Assembly (NCBI RefSeq): GCF_000350225.1
Contig: NW_005179273.1
Span: 1-64,000 of the forward strand
DNA length: 64,000 nucleotides
Source of the DNA: Chondrus crispus
Taxonomy: Eukaryota; Rhodophyta; Florideophyceae; Gigartinales; Gigartinaceae
Direction of reading: 5' to 3'
The translations under genes and the position numbers were made by a program. The notes beneath the pieces are model-generated. The model searched no databases and had not been told where the DNA came from. It was given only the letters and a program-made list of their open reading frames with translations. This document shows, piece by piece, positions 34,001 through 43,115 of this stretch (positions are counted from its first letter, which is position 1; every line of letters starts with the position of its first letter).

Positions 34001-34926
34001 GGCAATGAAGGGCGAAATGGTCCTCTGATATTGTAGGGGTTGTGCAGTGGACACAATCGTGTTAATGGACGAAGCGGCCAAGCTGGACCAGAGGGTTCGA
34101 GCGTCTCGACGGCGACGACCCATACGTTATTTTATTTTGATGTCGCAACCCCCCTCGTCTTGTCGGATTTAATTGACAATAATCTTCCCCCTAAGGAGCC
34201 CCGAGAACGGATGGTAGGTGGTCTTGATGACGTTTTCGAGGATGCCCGATGTGCGAGAAAAGAGGAGGTAAGTGAGGAATTTGAAGAGGTAAAAAGGGAG
34301 AGACAAAAAGAGGAGGTAAACCACAAAAGAGGAGGAAAGGGAAGACGCATATCGAGGATGGGAGAAAGGGAATGCGCAGGAAATTGAGGGAAATTGAGAA
34401 ATGAAGAGGAGGAAAGAAAACGGACCACCTCAGAGACTCTAGGGGGGACTGTATTTCCTTGAGGGGGAATCTCCAAACGGGCAACGGAGCAACTGAAGAT
34501 GCGATCATTGACGACGTCTCGTGGATGGCTGAACAAAAAGGGGGGAGGGCGACTAGAAAAATTGTCTGGGACCGCCACGTCCCCGCCTACGGCAAGAAGA
34601 GGGCAAACGAAAGGAGGAAGTCGGAGATGCCGTAAAATACGCACGTTGCCGCCCCCGTTAGGCAGAGTCAGGGCGTAGGAAAAGAGGGAGGAAAATGGTC
34701 AAGGATAAAGAGGAGGAATTGAAGAGAAGGAAACATAGGGAAATCAGGAAAGGGAAAACTGAAAATGCAAAAGAGGAGGAAGTGGGAAATAACAGGAGAT
34801 TCGCAGGTGGGTTCTTTTTATCGCCCAAAGGTCGTACGATAAAGTCGCTAGTCGACTATCATGCGGGCAGGATGGGAAAAGAAGGACAGGTCGCAAGGAA
34901 GTGCTGTGGCCGCCGTCTCAACGAGA
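31098..34926. other. 3.8-kb stretch without a convincing gene, downstream of gypsy pol
   Basis: A purine tract gtgggggggatga at 31319-31331, followed by an AT-rich start with TATA-like tatatataca, could be the gypsy 3' LTR start. I could not find the other LTR end. A GC hairpin lies at about 31850-31871 (cgaccccgc/gcgggggtcg). Purine-rich runs (gaggaggaaaggg) lie at 34255-34420 and 34690-34800. Part of the latter (cctcctcttttgc on minus) recurs behind the second copy of the antisense ORF (60039-60065), so it belongs to that module's 3' flank. No ORF above 115 codons has recognisable content. Confidence 0.45.
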
Positions 34927-36858
34927 CTATGCCCCAAGAGATTTTCCCTTTGGAAGGGAGGTGACAAGCCGAGCTAGAACTCGCAAGTCGTCCAGGGACG
35001 CCCCCTGGAGAGCTTCTCCCTCCACACCATGAGCCATGAGAAGGCGATGGTAAACAGCGGCAGCAGAGGTATTTTCTTTGGGAATTGTAGATGATGGAGG
35101 GCCCGAGGTAGGGGCGAGGAGCGGACCCTCAGGTGAAGGGCAAGCCGGACGTGGGGTCGGATCCCCGGCCGACGGTGGGGCTTCCCGAATTGAAATGGTT
35201 CCCGTCGAGCAGCTCGCAGGAGGAAGCTCGACGCGCGGAGGAGCCTCAGGGCGGGTTAAGCCCACGGGTGCCGTACATGACGGCAATGGCAAGGTTGAGG
35301 TGGGTGTGACGAGCTGTCCCTCGCGTGATGGGCAAGCAGGAAGTGAGGTTGGATTCACGTCGGAGGAAGACACGACTCGAAGCGACAAGGTTTCCGCCGA
35401 GCTCGTGGGAGGAAGTACGACGCACACTGGGGCCTCAGGTGCGGAGGGACGGACCGGTGCAGGGAGAGGGGAAGTTGGGGCCGAAGGTTGAGAGCACATC
35501 TTAGGCTCTCGAGGATCCGCGTTCACCACAGTGACTGCGTTGGGGGTTGGTGGTTGATTTCCGAAACGGCGGCTCATCTGGGCCTCCCAGGCAGAACAGA
35601 GGGAGGAGGACCAGGGGTTGATCCACACGAAGTCGCCGGCAGCTGGATGATTTCTACCAGGGGAAAAAGACGGTCGTTGGCGTGAAAAGGACAGAGACGA
35701 ATTTTGTGGAGGAACGCAATCCCACGCTACGGTCTCGATCATATCGAGGAGGGCGTGCACTTCACGGTCCACATCGGACCCGCCAAGGGGGACAGAAAAA
35801 TCGAGGAGACGCATCTGTTCGCGGAGTTTCGAAGGGAGGTGCCACAGGCGCCAACAGTCGAAAACTTCCCACAGGAGGGTGGCGGGGACTTTCACGCACC
35901 ACTCCGTGAGAAACACAGTCCACAGCCCGTGCTGCGGATCGCGTAAATGACTGCCGTAATACGTCAGAATGGGTCCTAACTCAGCCCAGAAACCCTGACA
36001 TACCTCGTATTGACTCCACCAGGACGGGGTTCGTTGGTATCGATTGGTGTAGTGCTGTCTGGAAATTTCACGAGCCTCAATCATCTGGTACGCCACGGAG
36101 TACCCAGTGTCGGATCGGACCCGACGTTCAAAGCGTACAGTATTTTGGAAAAATAAAATACCGCCGCGCTTCGTATGGCGAAAGTTTGTGGGAAGAATGG
36201 CTTGGGTCCAAAACATGGCGTCGGTCGTGACGGTGCGTCGGTTGCGCCACAGTCGGTCCGCCTCGGACACGGGGTCACCGAAGGTGCAGTCGATGAGGTT
36301 GTCGAGGTAGAGTCGTTCCCCCTCCGTACGACACTGCCAAGTGTCGCAGTGGTAACATGAAGGTATGAGGGCGTCGGCCATAGGAATCTCGATCCGAGTG
36401 AGCACAGCGTCCATGAAGCGCAGGGATAAGGAGGAGCGACCGCGCGGGGAGGAGTGACGTAGGATGGAGGTGGGTATAGCGATGCGGGCGCGCCAGTCAA
36501 AGGTGTGAATGGCCTGCAAAGGGAGGTTACCGGGCAACATGCTCGCATCATCGGCGAAATTATTTTTGATGCCGTCGAGGTCGCGGACGCCCACAGAGGA
36601 GAACCATTGAGCAGAAGCAAACAGGGCTGCGTTATCACGCATGGTTTTGTTCTGCAGCTCCTCGAGCGAAGGATGACGGCGGGCTACCCAAGAGGAATGG
36701 TAGCCCGGATGGAAGGCCGGCTCGGCAGGGATGGTAACAGGGGGTAGACGGGGTATGGAAGGAAGACCCCGGGGCACTTCGAACTTGCGAGGAAAGCCAA
36801 CACCCGGACGTCTACGGGTGGCACTATCGTCCGAGTGTTCCGATGGAGAAGGAAGCAT
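34927..36858 (-). CDS. Unrecognised 643-aa protein, antisense to its LTR (copy 1)
   Basis: This is an intact minus-strand ORF starting ATG 36858 (MLPSPSEHSDD). I do not recognise the family. Residues about 40-400 are rich in Trp, Arg and aromatic residues and look folded. Residues about 430-590 are Pro/Ser/Ala-rich and repetitive, containing two similar units (APP..., PACPS.EG, LVTPTS/LLAPTS). The last about 45 residues are conserved again (GVEGEALQGASLDDLRVL). A diverged homologue at 58233-59896 shares the same start, the block DWRAR.AIP.SILR.SSPRGR, EVCQGFWAELGPILTY.GSHL, GLW.VFLTEWCVKV.ATLLWE and the C-terminus. Both lie 110-126 nt outside an LTR and are read away from it. There is no RT, gag or integrase motif. 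It could be an accessory gene of a giant LTR element or a captured host gene. Confidence 0.8.
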   Translation of the reverse strand: MLPSPSEHSDDSATRRRPGVGFPRKFEVPRGLPSIPRLPPVTIPAEPAFHPGYHSSWVARRHPSLEELQNKTMRDNAALFASAQWFSSVGVRDLDGIKNNFADDASMLPGNLPLQAIHTFDWRARIAIPTSILRHSSPRGRSSLSLRFMDAVLTRIEIPMADALIPSCYHCDTWQCRTEGERLYLDNLIDCTFGDPVSEADRLWRNRRTVTTDAMFWTQAILPTNFRHTKRGGILFFQNTVRFERRVRSDTGYSVAYQMIEAREISRQHYTNRYQRTPSWWSQYEVCQGFWAELGPILTYYGSHLRDPQHGLWTVFLTEWCVKVPATLLWEVFDCWRLWHLPSKLREQMRLLDFSVPLGGSDVDREVHALLDMIETVAWDCVPPQNSSLSFSRQRPSFSPGRNHPAAGDFVWINPWSSSLCSAWEAQMSRRFGNQPPTPNAVTVVNADPREPKMCSQPSAPTSPLPAPVRPSAPEAPVCVVLPPTSSAETLSLRVVSSSDVNPTSLPACPSREGQLVTPTSTLPLPSCTAPVGLTRPEAPPRVELPPASCSTGTISIREAPPSAGDPTPRPACPSPEGPLLAPTSGPPSSTIPKENTSAAAVYHRLLMAHGVEGEALQGASLDDLRVLARLVTSLPKGKSLGA

Positions 36859-36969
36859 GGTATTTTCGTCTTACCCTTGCTAGAACGCCGCGCAGAGTGA
36901 TTGGTGACTGGGAAACACGGTCAGCAGCGGCAGGAGATTATACGATGGCTGGGCGTTGCGCAAGGGCGC

Positions 36970-36983
36970 TCAGAAGGGGGATA
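36970..36983 (+). other. Polypurine tract before LTR
   Basis: ctcagaagggggata directly precedes the LTR start TGTAGTGCAATACG. The same tract precedes the homologous LTR at 58122 (minus). It fixes the LTR orientation as plus here, making the adjacent ORF antisense. Confidence 0.65.
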
Positions 36984-37921
36984 TGTAGTGCAATACGCAC
37001 CTGAAAAGGGGGTGAAAAGAAATGAAAATGATGGGGTATGACAAGCAAAAGTGGAAATCATTTCACTTTATTATTTTAATTATTAATTTTAATTAGTTGC
37101 ATATTAGTTATTTAACATTAGATTTGATCTAGGATCTAGCGCCGAGAGCTACTGTGGTGGCTCCGGTGGGGCGATATATACCTTAGCCCTCTGACCACCA
37201 AGTCAGTAAAGGTAACCCGAGTTGCCAGAGTCTGATATCGCCTTGGTTGAAGTCCGTCTTTTACAAGACATTCCCTTTAACTACAGATTACTTTATCCTT
37301 TGCGCTCGGGGGTCCCCTCTTTCCTTATCAATTTTCCTTTACTTCTCTATCCTAATTTCCCTTAATCTTGAGTTGGTCCCACCTTGTAGGATTGCGATCC
37401 GCAACGTGACGTCATTTGCCATCGGGCTTCTGTGTTGGTGCACCAGTGGTGCTTTTCTCAGTGTTGGTTCCATCGGAATATGGTTGCGACCGATCCGTTG
37501 TTGGTACTTTGCCATCGGGCAGTACGACGGTGTAGCGCTGCTACGTTTTATTCTTTCCCGACGGGCTACGTTGCGACGTCCCCGTCGAAGACCTTATCAA
37601 GGGTATAAGGTGTACAAGGCGCTCTTCGAGCATTGGATTTACGACCCATCGGACCAGGTTTACCTAAACACCCCTCCGAACTCGTCGAGCAGTCGCCTTT
37701 ACAAGTCTCTACCACCATTTACCGATCCCGGGCTGGGCCCTCCTCTTTGCCCCCCCTCTATCAGGGATCCGAACTACTGCGGGCCGCAAACCCGCTTAAA
37801 GAGGACAGGGAGCATCGAACACTCCGTAGAGCTGTGCCGTTGGCAGTTGTTGTTTTTGTTGCTGTTGTTTGTGTTGGACCGTCGGACCTTGGTCTCTGCC
37901 TAACAGGCGCATTGCACTACA
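36984..37921 (+). repeat. 938-bp LTR (3') next to antisense ORF copy 1
   Basis: The ends are inverted: TGTAGTGCAATACG at the start and CGCATTGCACTACA at the end, with canonical TG...CA. It is homologous to 57264-58122 in the other orientation. A TATA-like gcgatatatacc lies at about 37170. The long ORF at 37247-37903 is LTR sequence: its counterpart in the other copy is diverged and frame-shuffled, so I do not call it a gene. Confidence 0.78.
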
Positions 37922-38568
37922 CCGCCGTCGGCTTTATGTCCTCCGCCCGCCGACTGGTGACGGCTCCAGTCGGGTGCCACTCCTGCGCTTCGGATGCGCC
38001 CGGAGGAACAGTGGCACCGGACCCACTCGAGGGGCTCCGGGCGGCCTCTCGGCCGAGGTCTGTTCCATCTCACGGGCACGGCGGCGCGTTGAGTTGAGCT
38101 CCGCCGCCATGTGCGCGAACGCTCCCATCTGTTCGGCTGATGGGAAGGGTTGCGGGTCTCGTCGGACCCCGGAGTTTGCACTCGCGGGTCGACCCGCAAC
38201 GTCCACGGCGGGGGAATCGATGCGCGCCTCTTCGACCAGTACCAAACGGGACTGTAGCTGGTCGACGAGGGCCGCAGGTTCTCCAAGGACTGAGTTACGC
38301 GCTCAAACCTTCCTTCGCGGAGGGAGCGCAACTCATCCATACAGCGGGCGTAGACGCTGTCGGAGACGTCGATACGGAGGGATTTTCGGACATCTTCGAT
38401 ATACTCCGCGATGCGATCGTACATCGCGCGAGCGCGTCCTTCGGAGAAGTCGAGCGACGGATCGCGGTCTCGAGGACCAGCGTCGCCGTCGCCGACTCGG
38501 ACGCGGAGCGCGGCCTCTCGCACATCGGCGGGCTCCGAGCGAATCGAGGTGGGATATTCGCCACTCAT
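37922..38568 (-). pseudogene. Gag-like N-terminal ORF of element F, frameshifted and truncated
   Basis: The ATG at 38568 (MSGEYPTSIRSEPADVRE) lies about 60 nt after a PBS and the 5' LTR, as expected for gag. The first about 110 codons are charged and helical (GRARAMYDRIAEYIEDVRKSL, RCMDELRSLREGRF). A frameshift near 38250 moves the likely continuation (LVEEARIDSPAVDVAG..., FAHMAAELNSTRRRAREMEQ) to the adjacent frame. The gene ends at 37921 against the LTR described above. No conserved gag domain or knuckle is left to confirm the call, so it is inferred from position. Confidence 0.45.
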
Positions 38569-38626
38569 CTCGACGCGTACGGACGCGGAGGTAGACGATA
38601 GTCTTCTCGGTTCGATCTTGAGAGTC

Positions 38627-38644
38627 TTCTAGGTCGGGAGACCA
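38627..38644 (-). other. PBS of element F
   Basis: The sense strand, one base after the LTR end ACTACA, reads TGGTCTCCCGACCTAGAA. The TGG start and position are typical of a primer site for the 3' end of a tRNA ending ...GGGAGACCA. The tRNA species was not identified. Confidence 0.6.
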
Positions 38645-38645
38645 C

Positions 38646-39235
38646 TGTAGTATAATCACCCCCAACGACGAGGGGGTGAGTACTGACAGTTCGGAAAGAC
38701 CCCGATCGGCGGGAAGACAGAAGCACGGCCCACCCACGGTACCGAGCACGGGCTCAAGGTAGCGGTGGTAGAGCGGGATCGGGGAGGACGTGCGCACGCG
38801 CGAGCGGTTCGACGCCTCGACGCCCCGGAGCGGTACTGGGTGACGATCCAGTACCGACGGGCGGAGGCGGAGCCGGCTCGTGGGCGTGTACCGTGCGTCC
38901 TCAACCCGCGCGCGGTGCTACTCTAAGGTAACTAAAGGAAGTACCTGAAAGTAAGCGGGCGGTCCAAGGTGGAGGATCCTTGACAAGTCCGTACTTGTCG
39001 TCCTCCACCGCCGGCGGTCCGCTCATATTTAATGTACATTGTAGTCTATCATAACTCTACAGTAGTGCCGGTCTACCGACACTGTAACGCTGTCAGCCGA
39101 CGGGGCTGACAGTCCACGTGTAGTACGCGTCCCGTACACGTGGAGGACACGTGTGTGCGCGTAAGGCTGTAAGGCTCGTTGCCTTACTGTCCCTGATCCG
39201 ATCCTAATCTAATTTCCGTTTGGGGTTATACCACA
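38646..39235 (-). repeat. Element F 5' LTR, 590 bp
   Basis: The sense strand runs from TGTGGTATAACCCC (39235) to GATTATACTACA (38646), with inverted ends TGTGGTATAA/TTATACTACA. A nearly identical 590-bp copy lies inverted at 40730-41319. It contains the GC-rich arms gtcctccaccgccggcgg. Confidence 0.82.
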
Positions 39236-40225
39236 GCGCCCTCGCCATCGGTGGCGAGGGCCGACAAAGATAAGGATCGTCGTCGCGCGTCGTCTCGCGC
39301 CGCGTCCTCGCCATCGGTGGCGAGGGCCGCGAAGGATAGGGACCGTCGTCACGCGTCGTCGCGCGCCGCGCCCTCGCCAAGGACAGCGAGGGCCGACAAC
39401 TCTACACAACGACAGGGTCCCGCGTCGTCGCGCGCCGCGCCCTCGCCACCGACAGCGAGGGCCGGCAAGTCTACAGTACGACGGGGGGGCGGTACCGACC
39501 GCCACCGCCCGAGCACAGGCCCCGGAGCGCCCCCACTCGCGCCGGTATAATGCTGCAATCCGTGCGGCGGAAGCCGACGGCGCCGGCGCGCCCGCCCCAA
39601 ATGGCGAGGAACGCGCGAGACTAAGAACGCGCGCTGCACCCCGCGCTCTCGCCCCAAATGGCGAAGGTCGTGGCAGATAAGAACAGCCGTCATACGCTGC
39701 GCCCTCGCCCCGCATGGCGACGGACGCCGGCGAAAGGACGAATGACGAACGCGGAGCGCTCGCCGCCGACGGGAAGCAGCGATTAACAAGGAAGTGCGCC
39801 GCTCCCCGCGCCCTCGCCCCGAGTGGCGAGGGACGCCCGAGGGACAAGACGATGTCCGCACACTGCGCCCCCGCGACAGGGCAGCGAGGGGCGCGAGACC
39901 CAAGACAGACCCCGCCGCGCACGCCCTCGCCGCCGACGGCGAGAGGCCTCAAGAAGGACGACCGCCGCGCGCGCCCTCGCCCCGAAGGGCGAGGGACGCG
40001 CGAGACGAAGACAACGTGCTGTGCTCCGCCCCGAACGACGAAGGGGCGGGACGTGAAGACAGACGTTCGCTGCGCCGCGCGCCCTCGCCCCGAGTGGCGA
40101 GGGACGTGATGGATAAGAGCGTTCGTTGTGCGCTGGGCCCTCGCCACCGATGGCGAGAGGCCTCAAGGAGAATATGAGCTCTCGCGCGAACCTGCCCTCG
40201 CTACCGGGTGGCGAAGAGGGACGAG
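39236..40225. repeat. Degenerate tandem array of about 14 short hairpins
   Basis: This is a GC-rich minisatellite-like array. Each unit holds ccctcgcc, a spacer of about 6 nt, and ggcgaggg, that is, an 8-bp stem with a small loop. Units are separated by about 45-65 nt of related sequence (cgtcgtcgcgcgccgcg). Hairpins are seen at about 39240, 39305, 39372, 39440, 39650, 39705, 39755, 39810, 39870, 39928, 39980, 40083, 40138 and 40196. The long Arg/Pro/Ala ORFs on both strands are by-products of this repeat. It may be the 3' non-coding part of the element ending at 41319. Confidence 0.8.
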
Positions 40226-40712
40226 GGGGACGCGATCTGTCATCGCCCCTTCCTCCTCCGCTTTGAGGAAGGCACGGGTGGGCGTGCTGTGTCATGCCGA
40301 TGACAAAGAGGAATTAGAAGCAACGAACGGACTCGAAGAAACGCGAGCGGGACTTCTGGAAACCCTGCAGAGGCAGCGGGCCCGCTTGGGCCAGGACGAC
40401 GCCACCCTCTCGCGGTCCGGATGACGCACCTGGGAGTCCGAGCCCGCTCCTCGGCGGGGTCCCGACGACCACCGCCTCCGCCATCGTTGGCTTCACGACG
40501 CCCGGGGGTGACTGCGGGAGAGGAATAGACCGCGCGTCGGCCATGCTGACACGGGCGGCGACGCGAGAGGAGACGACCAAATGGAGCTGTCAAGGACGGA
40601 GTGGGACAGTGCGCAAGGGGGAGGGAATTCGTATACCAGGTCGGATCTGCTCGGGGTTCGGGGAGTGGGACGGACAGGTTCCACAAGCCTCAGGAGTGAA
40701 CGCGGACGTTCA
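40226..40712. other. GC-rich segment between hairpin array and polypurine tract
   Basis: It contains ORFs of up to 148 codons on the minus strand, but without any recognised domain. I see no supported gene. A purine tract (cttgagggggggtga, 40713-40729) closes the segment before the LTR. Confidence 0.4.
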
Positions 40713-40729
40713 CTCTTGAGGGGGGGTGA

Positions 40730-41319
40730 TGTGGTATAACCCCAAACGGAAATTAGATTAGGATTGGATCAGGGACAGTAAGGCAACGAGCCTTACAGCC
40801 ATGCGCGCACACACGTGTCCTCCACGTGTACGGGACGCGTACTACACGTGGACTGTCAGCCCCGTCGGCTGACAGCGTTACAGTGTCGGTAGACCGGCAC
40901 TACTGTAGAGTTATGATAGACTACAATGTACATTAAATATGAGCGGACCGCCGGCGGTGGAGGACGACAAGCACGGACTTGTCAAGGATCCTCCACCTTG
41001 GTCCGCCCGCTTACTTTTAGGTACTTCCTTTAGTTACCTAAGAGTAGCACCGCGCGCGGATTGAGGACGCGCGCAGCACGCCCACGAGCCGGCTCCGCCT
41101 CCGCCCGTCGGTACTGGATCGTCACCCAGTACCGCTCCGGGGCGTCGAGGCGTCGAACCGCTCGCGCGTGCGCACGTCCTCCCCGATCCCGCTCTACCAC
41201 CGCTACCTCGAGCCCGTGCTCGGTACCGTGGGTGGGCCGTGCTTCTGTCTTCCCGCCGATCGGGGTCTTTCCGAACTGTCAGTACTCACCCCCTCGTCGT
41301 TGGGGGTGATTATACTACA
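40730..41319 (+). repeat. 590-bp LTR, inverted copy of the element F LTR
   Basis: It starts TGTGGTATAACCCC after a purine tract and ends GATTATACTACA. It has the same length as 38646-39235 and is almost identical in inverted orientation. The preceding purine tract marks it as a 3' LTR of a plus-strand element. It truncates copia G at about 41320. Confidence 0.82.
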
Positions 41320-42573
41320 CTGGCGTACAATGATAGTCGAGACTGTTTCCCTTCCACAAACGGAACACAGGCTACATTATTCTGAGGAGTGTCTATGAAA
41401 GATATTCCGGTCACTGCACCACGCTTTTCCATTTCTTTCAATGTCCGAAGGTAAACATGACCAAACCTCCAATGCCAAAGCTCTTCTCCCGCAGTGCTTC
41501 CCACCGCAATGTCTGCCTTTTCCTCTGTGACTACATCTTCGAGAATTTACAGATCATCTTCGAGTTATGCAGTACGAATAGGTTCGTCTTTCATTGATAT
41601 AGTGCAAAGTCCTTTACTGAATTGCGTTTCGTATCCATCTCGGTCAAGGGCCGAACAGGAAACCAGGTTGGTGTCCAGACCCGGGACGTACAGTACATTG
41701 TTGAATATCAGCGTCTTCCTGTTGTCTTCAGAAACCCTTGCGCCGATATAAACTGAGCCTTTCTGATTTGATTTGATACTGTTACCATCACCAAGCGTGA
41801 TTATTCTTGTCTGTGAATTCACAATCTCATCAAAAAGGCTATGATCTGACATCGTGTGGTTACTCGCACCGGAGTTAACCACGGCATACTTCTTTGAGGT
41901 TTTCCTTCTCTAGAGAGAAGAGCCTTCTCCTTACTTCCAACATCAAAGCTATTCGTATTTACAGGAGCACTGTGCTCTTTTCTCGTCCAGTGCCTAGTCG
42001 TGCGTGCCCGACATTCGCGCTTGAAGTGGCCATATTTACCACATCCGTAACACTGGAGGTGAGACTTGGTCTTTAAGGCTTTTTGGCTGATAGGTATATC
42101 GTTTTGTAGGACCCTTCCAAGATTTCTCTCGCAATTCAAAGAACTGTATTCTTGCAGCAGGCGTGCAGTTACTTTCTCCCAAGAAAGATCCTTATCCTAC
42201 ATAGTCTGTAATGCTGTGATCACAGCTCCGTACGAAGAATCAGAAGTTCTGCCGAAACTAGCGAACAATATCGCTATTTTCATTGATTCGGTCACGGGAC
42301 TGTCCATTACTTCTAGCTGATTAAAAATATTTTCAAAGCTGTCGACATACTCAGACATGGATTGAGATTTTTCTTGAAAAGACGGTTGGTAAAGTTCAAT
42401 CTGTAGCTGTACTCGTGTCGCAGTGTTCTGCGTTGCATACCTCTCACGTAGCTTCTTATACTTTTTGAAAGGGATTCTTCCTCTCCCCAGCCACAGTGCG
42501 CAGCGGCTTATCGCCGAGAGATTGGACCAATAAAGATTTCGCCTTCAATAACTTTGTCTTTTCATCAGGCGTC
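41320..42573 (-). pseudogene. Copia G gag-protease-preintegrase, broken
   Basis: This is a different copia lineage (Tnt1-like). On the minus strand a gag C-terminus with CCHC knuckle CYGCGKYGHFKREC lies at about 42050. The protease MVNSGASNHTMSDHSLFDEI lies at about 41880 (Asn in place of the catalytic Asp of the usual D-S-G-A). LYVPGLDTNLVS follows, then a GAG-preintegrase H..FGH motif (LWHWRFGH) at about 41470. Several frames are used, so it is decayed. It stops at the LTR at 41319. Its N-terminal gag exon lies on the far side of element H (47496-47661). Confidence 0.75.
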
Positions 42574-42733
42574 TGTCATGATTCCCATGCACAGCTCACA
42601 CACCTGTACCACGCACACACGTAGCACAGATGCAGCACCCCAGGCAGCGCCGCAGCCACCGGCGCCGCTCCTCTTCTTAGTCGCGCACGATCCATCTGCC
42701 TCAGTAAACTCGGGTATCGTTCCTTGCACCACA
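42574..42733 (+). repeat. Element H 5' LTR
   Basis: 160 bp, TG...CA. It differs from the 3' LTR at only a few positions (for example gcagcgccgcagc versus gcagtgctgccgc). Confidence 0.9.
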
Positions 42734-43115
42734 GGTTATGGTCCCGAATCGAAAACCCACCCTGCAACACGATCACAAACCGCTCCGCCGCTCGTCACAA
42801 AGACTAGCCAAGAGCACCACCACCCCGGGCACCCAACCCGCCTCCCTCCTCTACATACCTCCCCAATCGCCTCCGCCCCCACGCGTCGAGTGCAGAAACC
42901 GCAGCCAAGCACCCAAATCGCCTCCGCCACCGCGCGTCAAGCGTCGATCAATCATCTCGCATCCGCCACCTCGCGTCGAGCGCAGAACCCTTCACCCAGC
43001 CCAACTCAGCCACCAGCCTCCGCACGTCGGCGTCGAGTGCCGATCTGAGCCCCCATCCACCCCCACACAATCCCTTCCCTCAACCCCATCGACACACCTT
43101 ACATCTCCCGCTACC

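Noticed and set aside
37247..37903. 218-codon plus-strand ORF
   Set aside because: It is inside the 938-bp LTR, and the homologous LTR at 57264-58122 keeps the open frame only partly, with no shared start.
39209..40147. 312-codon Arg/Ala/Pro-rich minus ORF
   Set aside because: It is produced by the GC-rich hairpin repeat; other frames are equally open.
39236..40225. CRISPR array
   Set aside because: The repeats are degenerate, the spacers are related to one another, no cas gene is present and the context is eukaryotic retrotransposon DNA.
42738..43110. In-frame N-terminal extension of element H gag
   Set aside because: The Pro/Thr-rich sequence between the PBS and ATG 43116 lies in the leader and looks compositional; the ATG at 43116 begins the recognisable gag.
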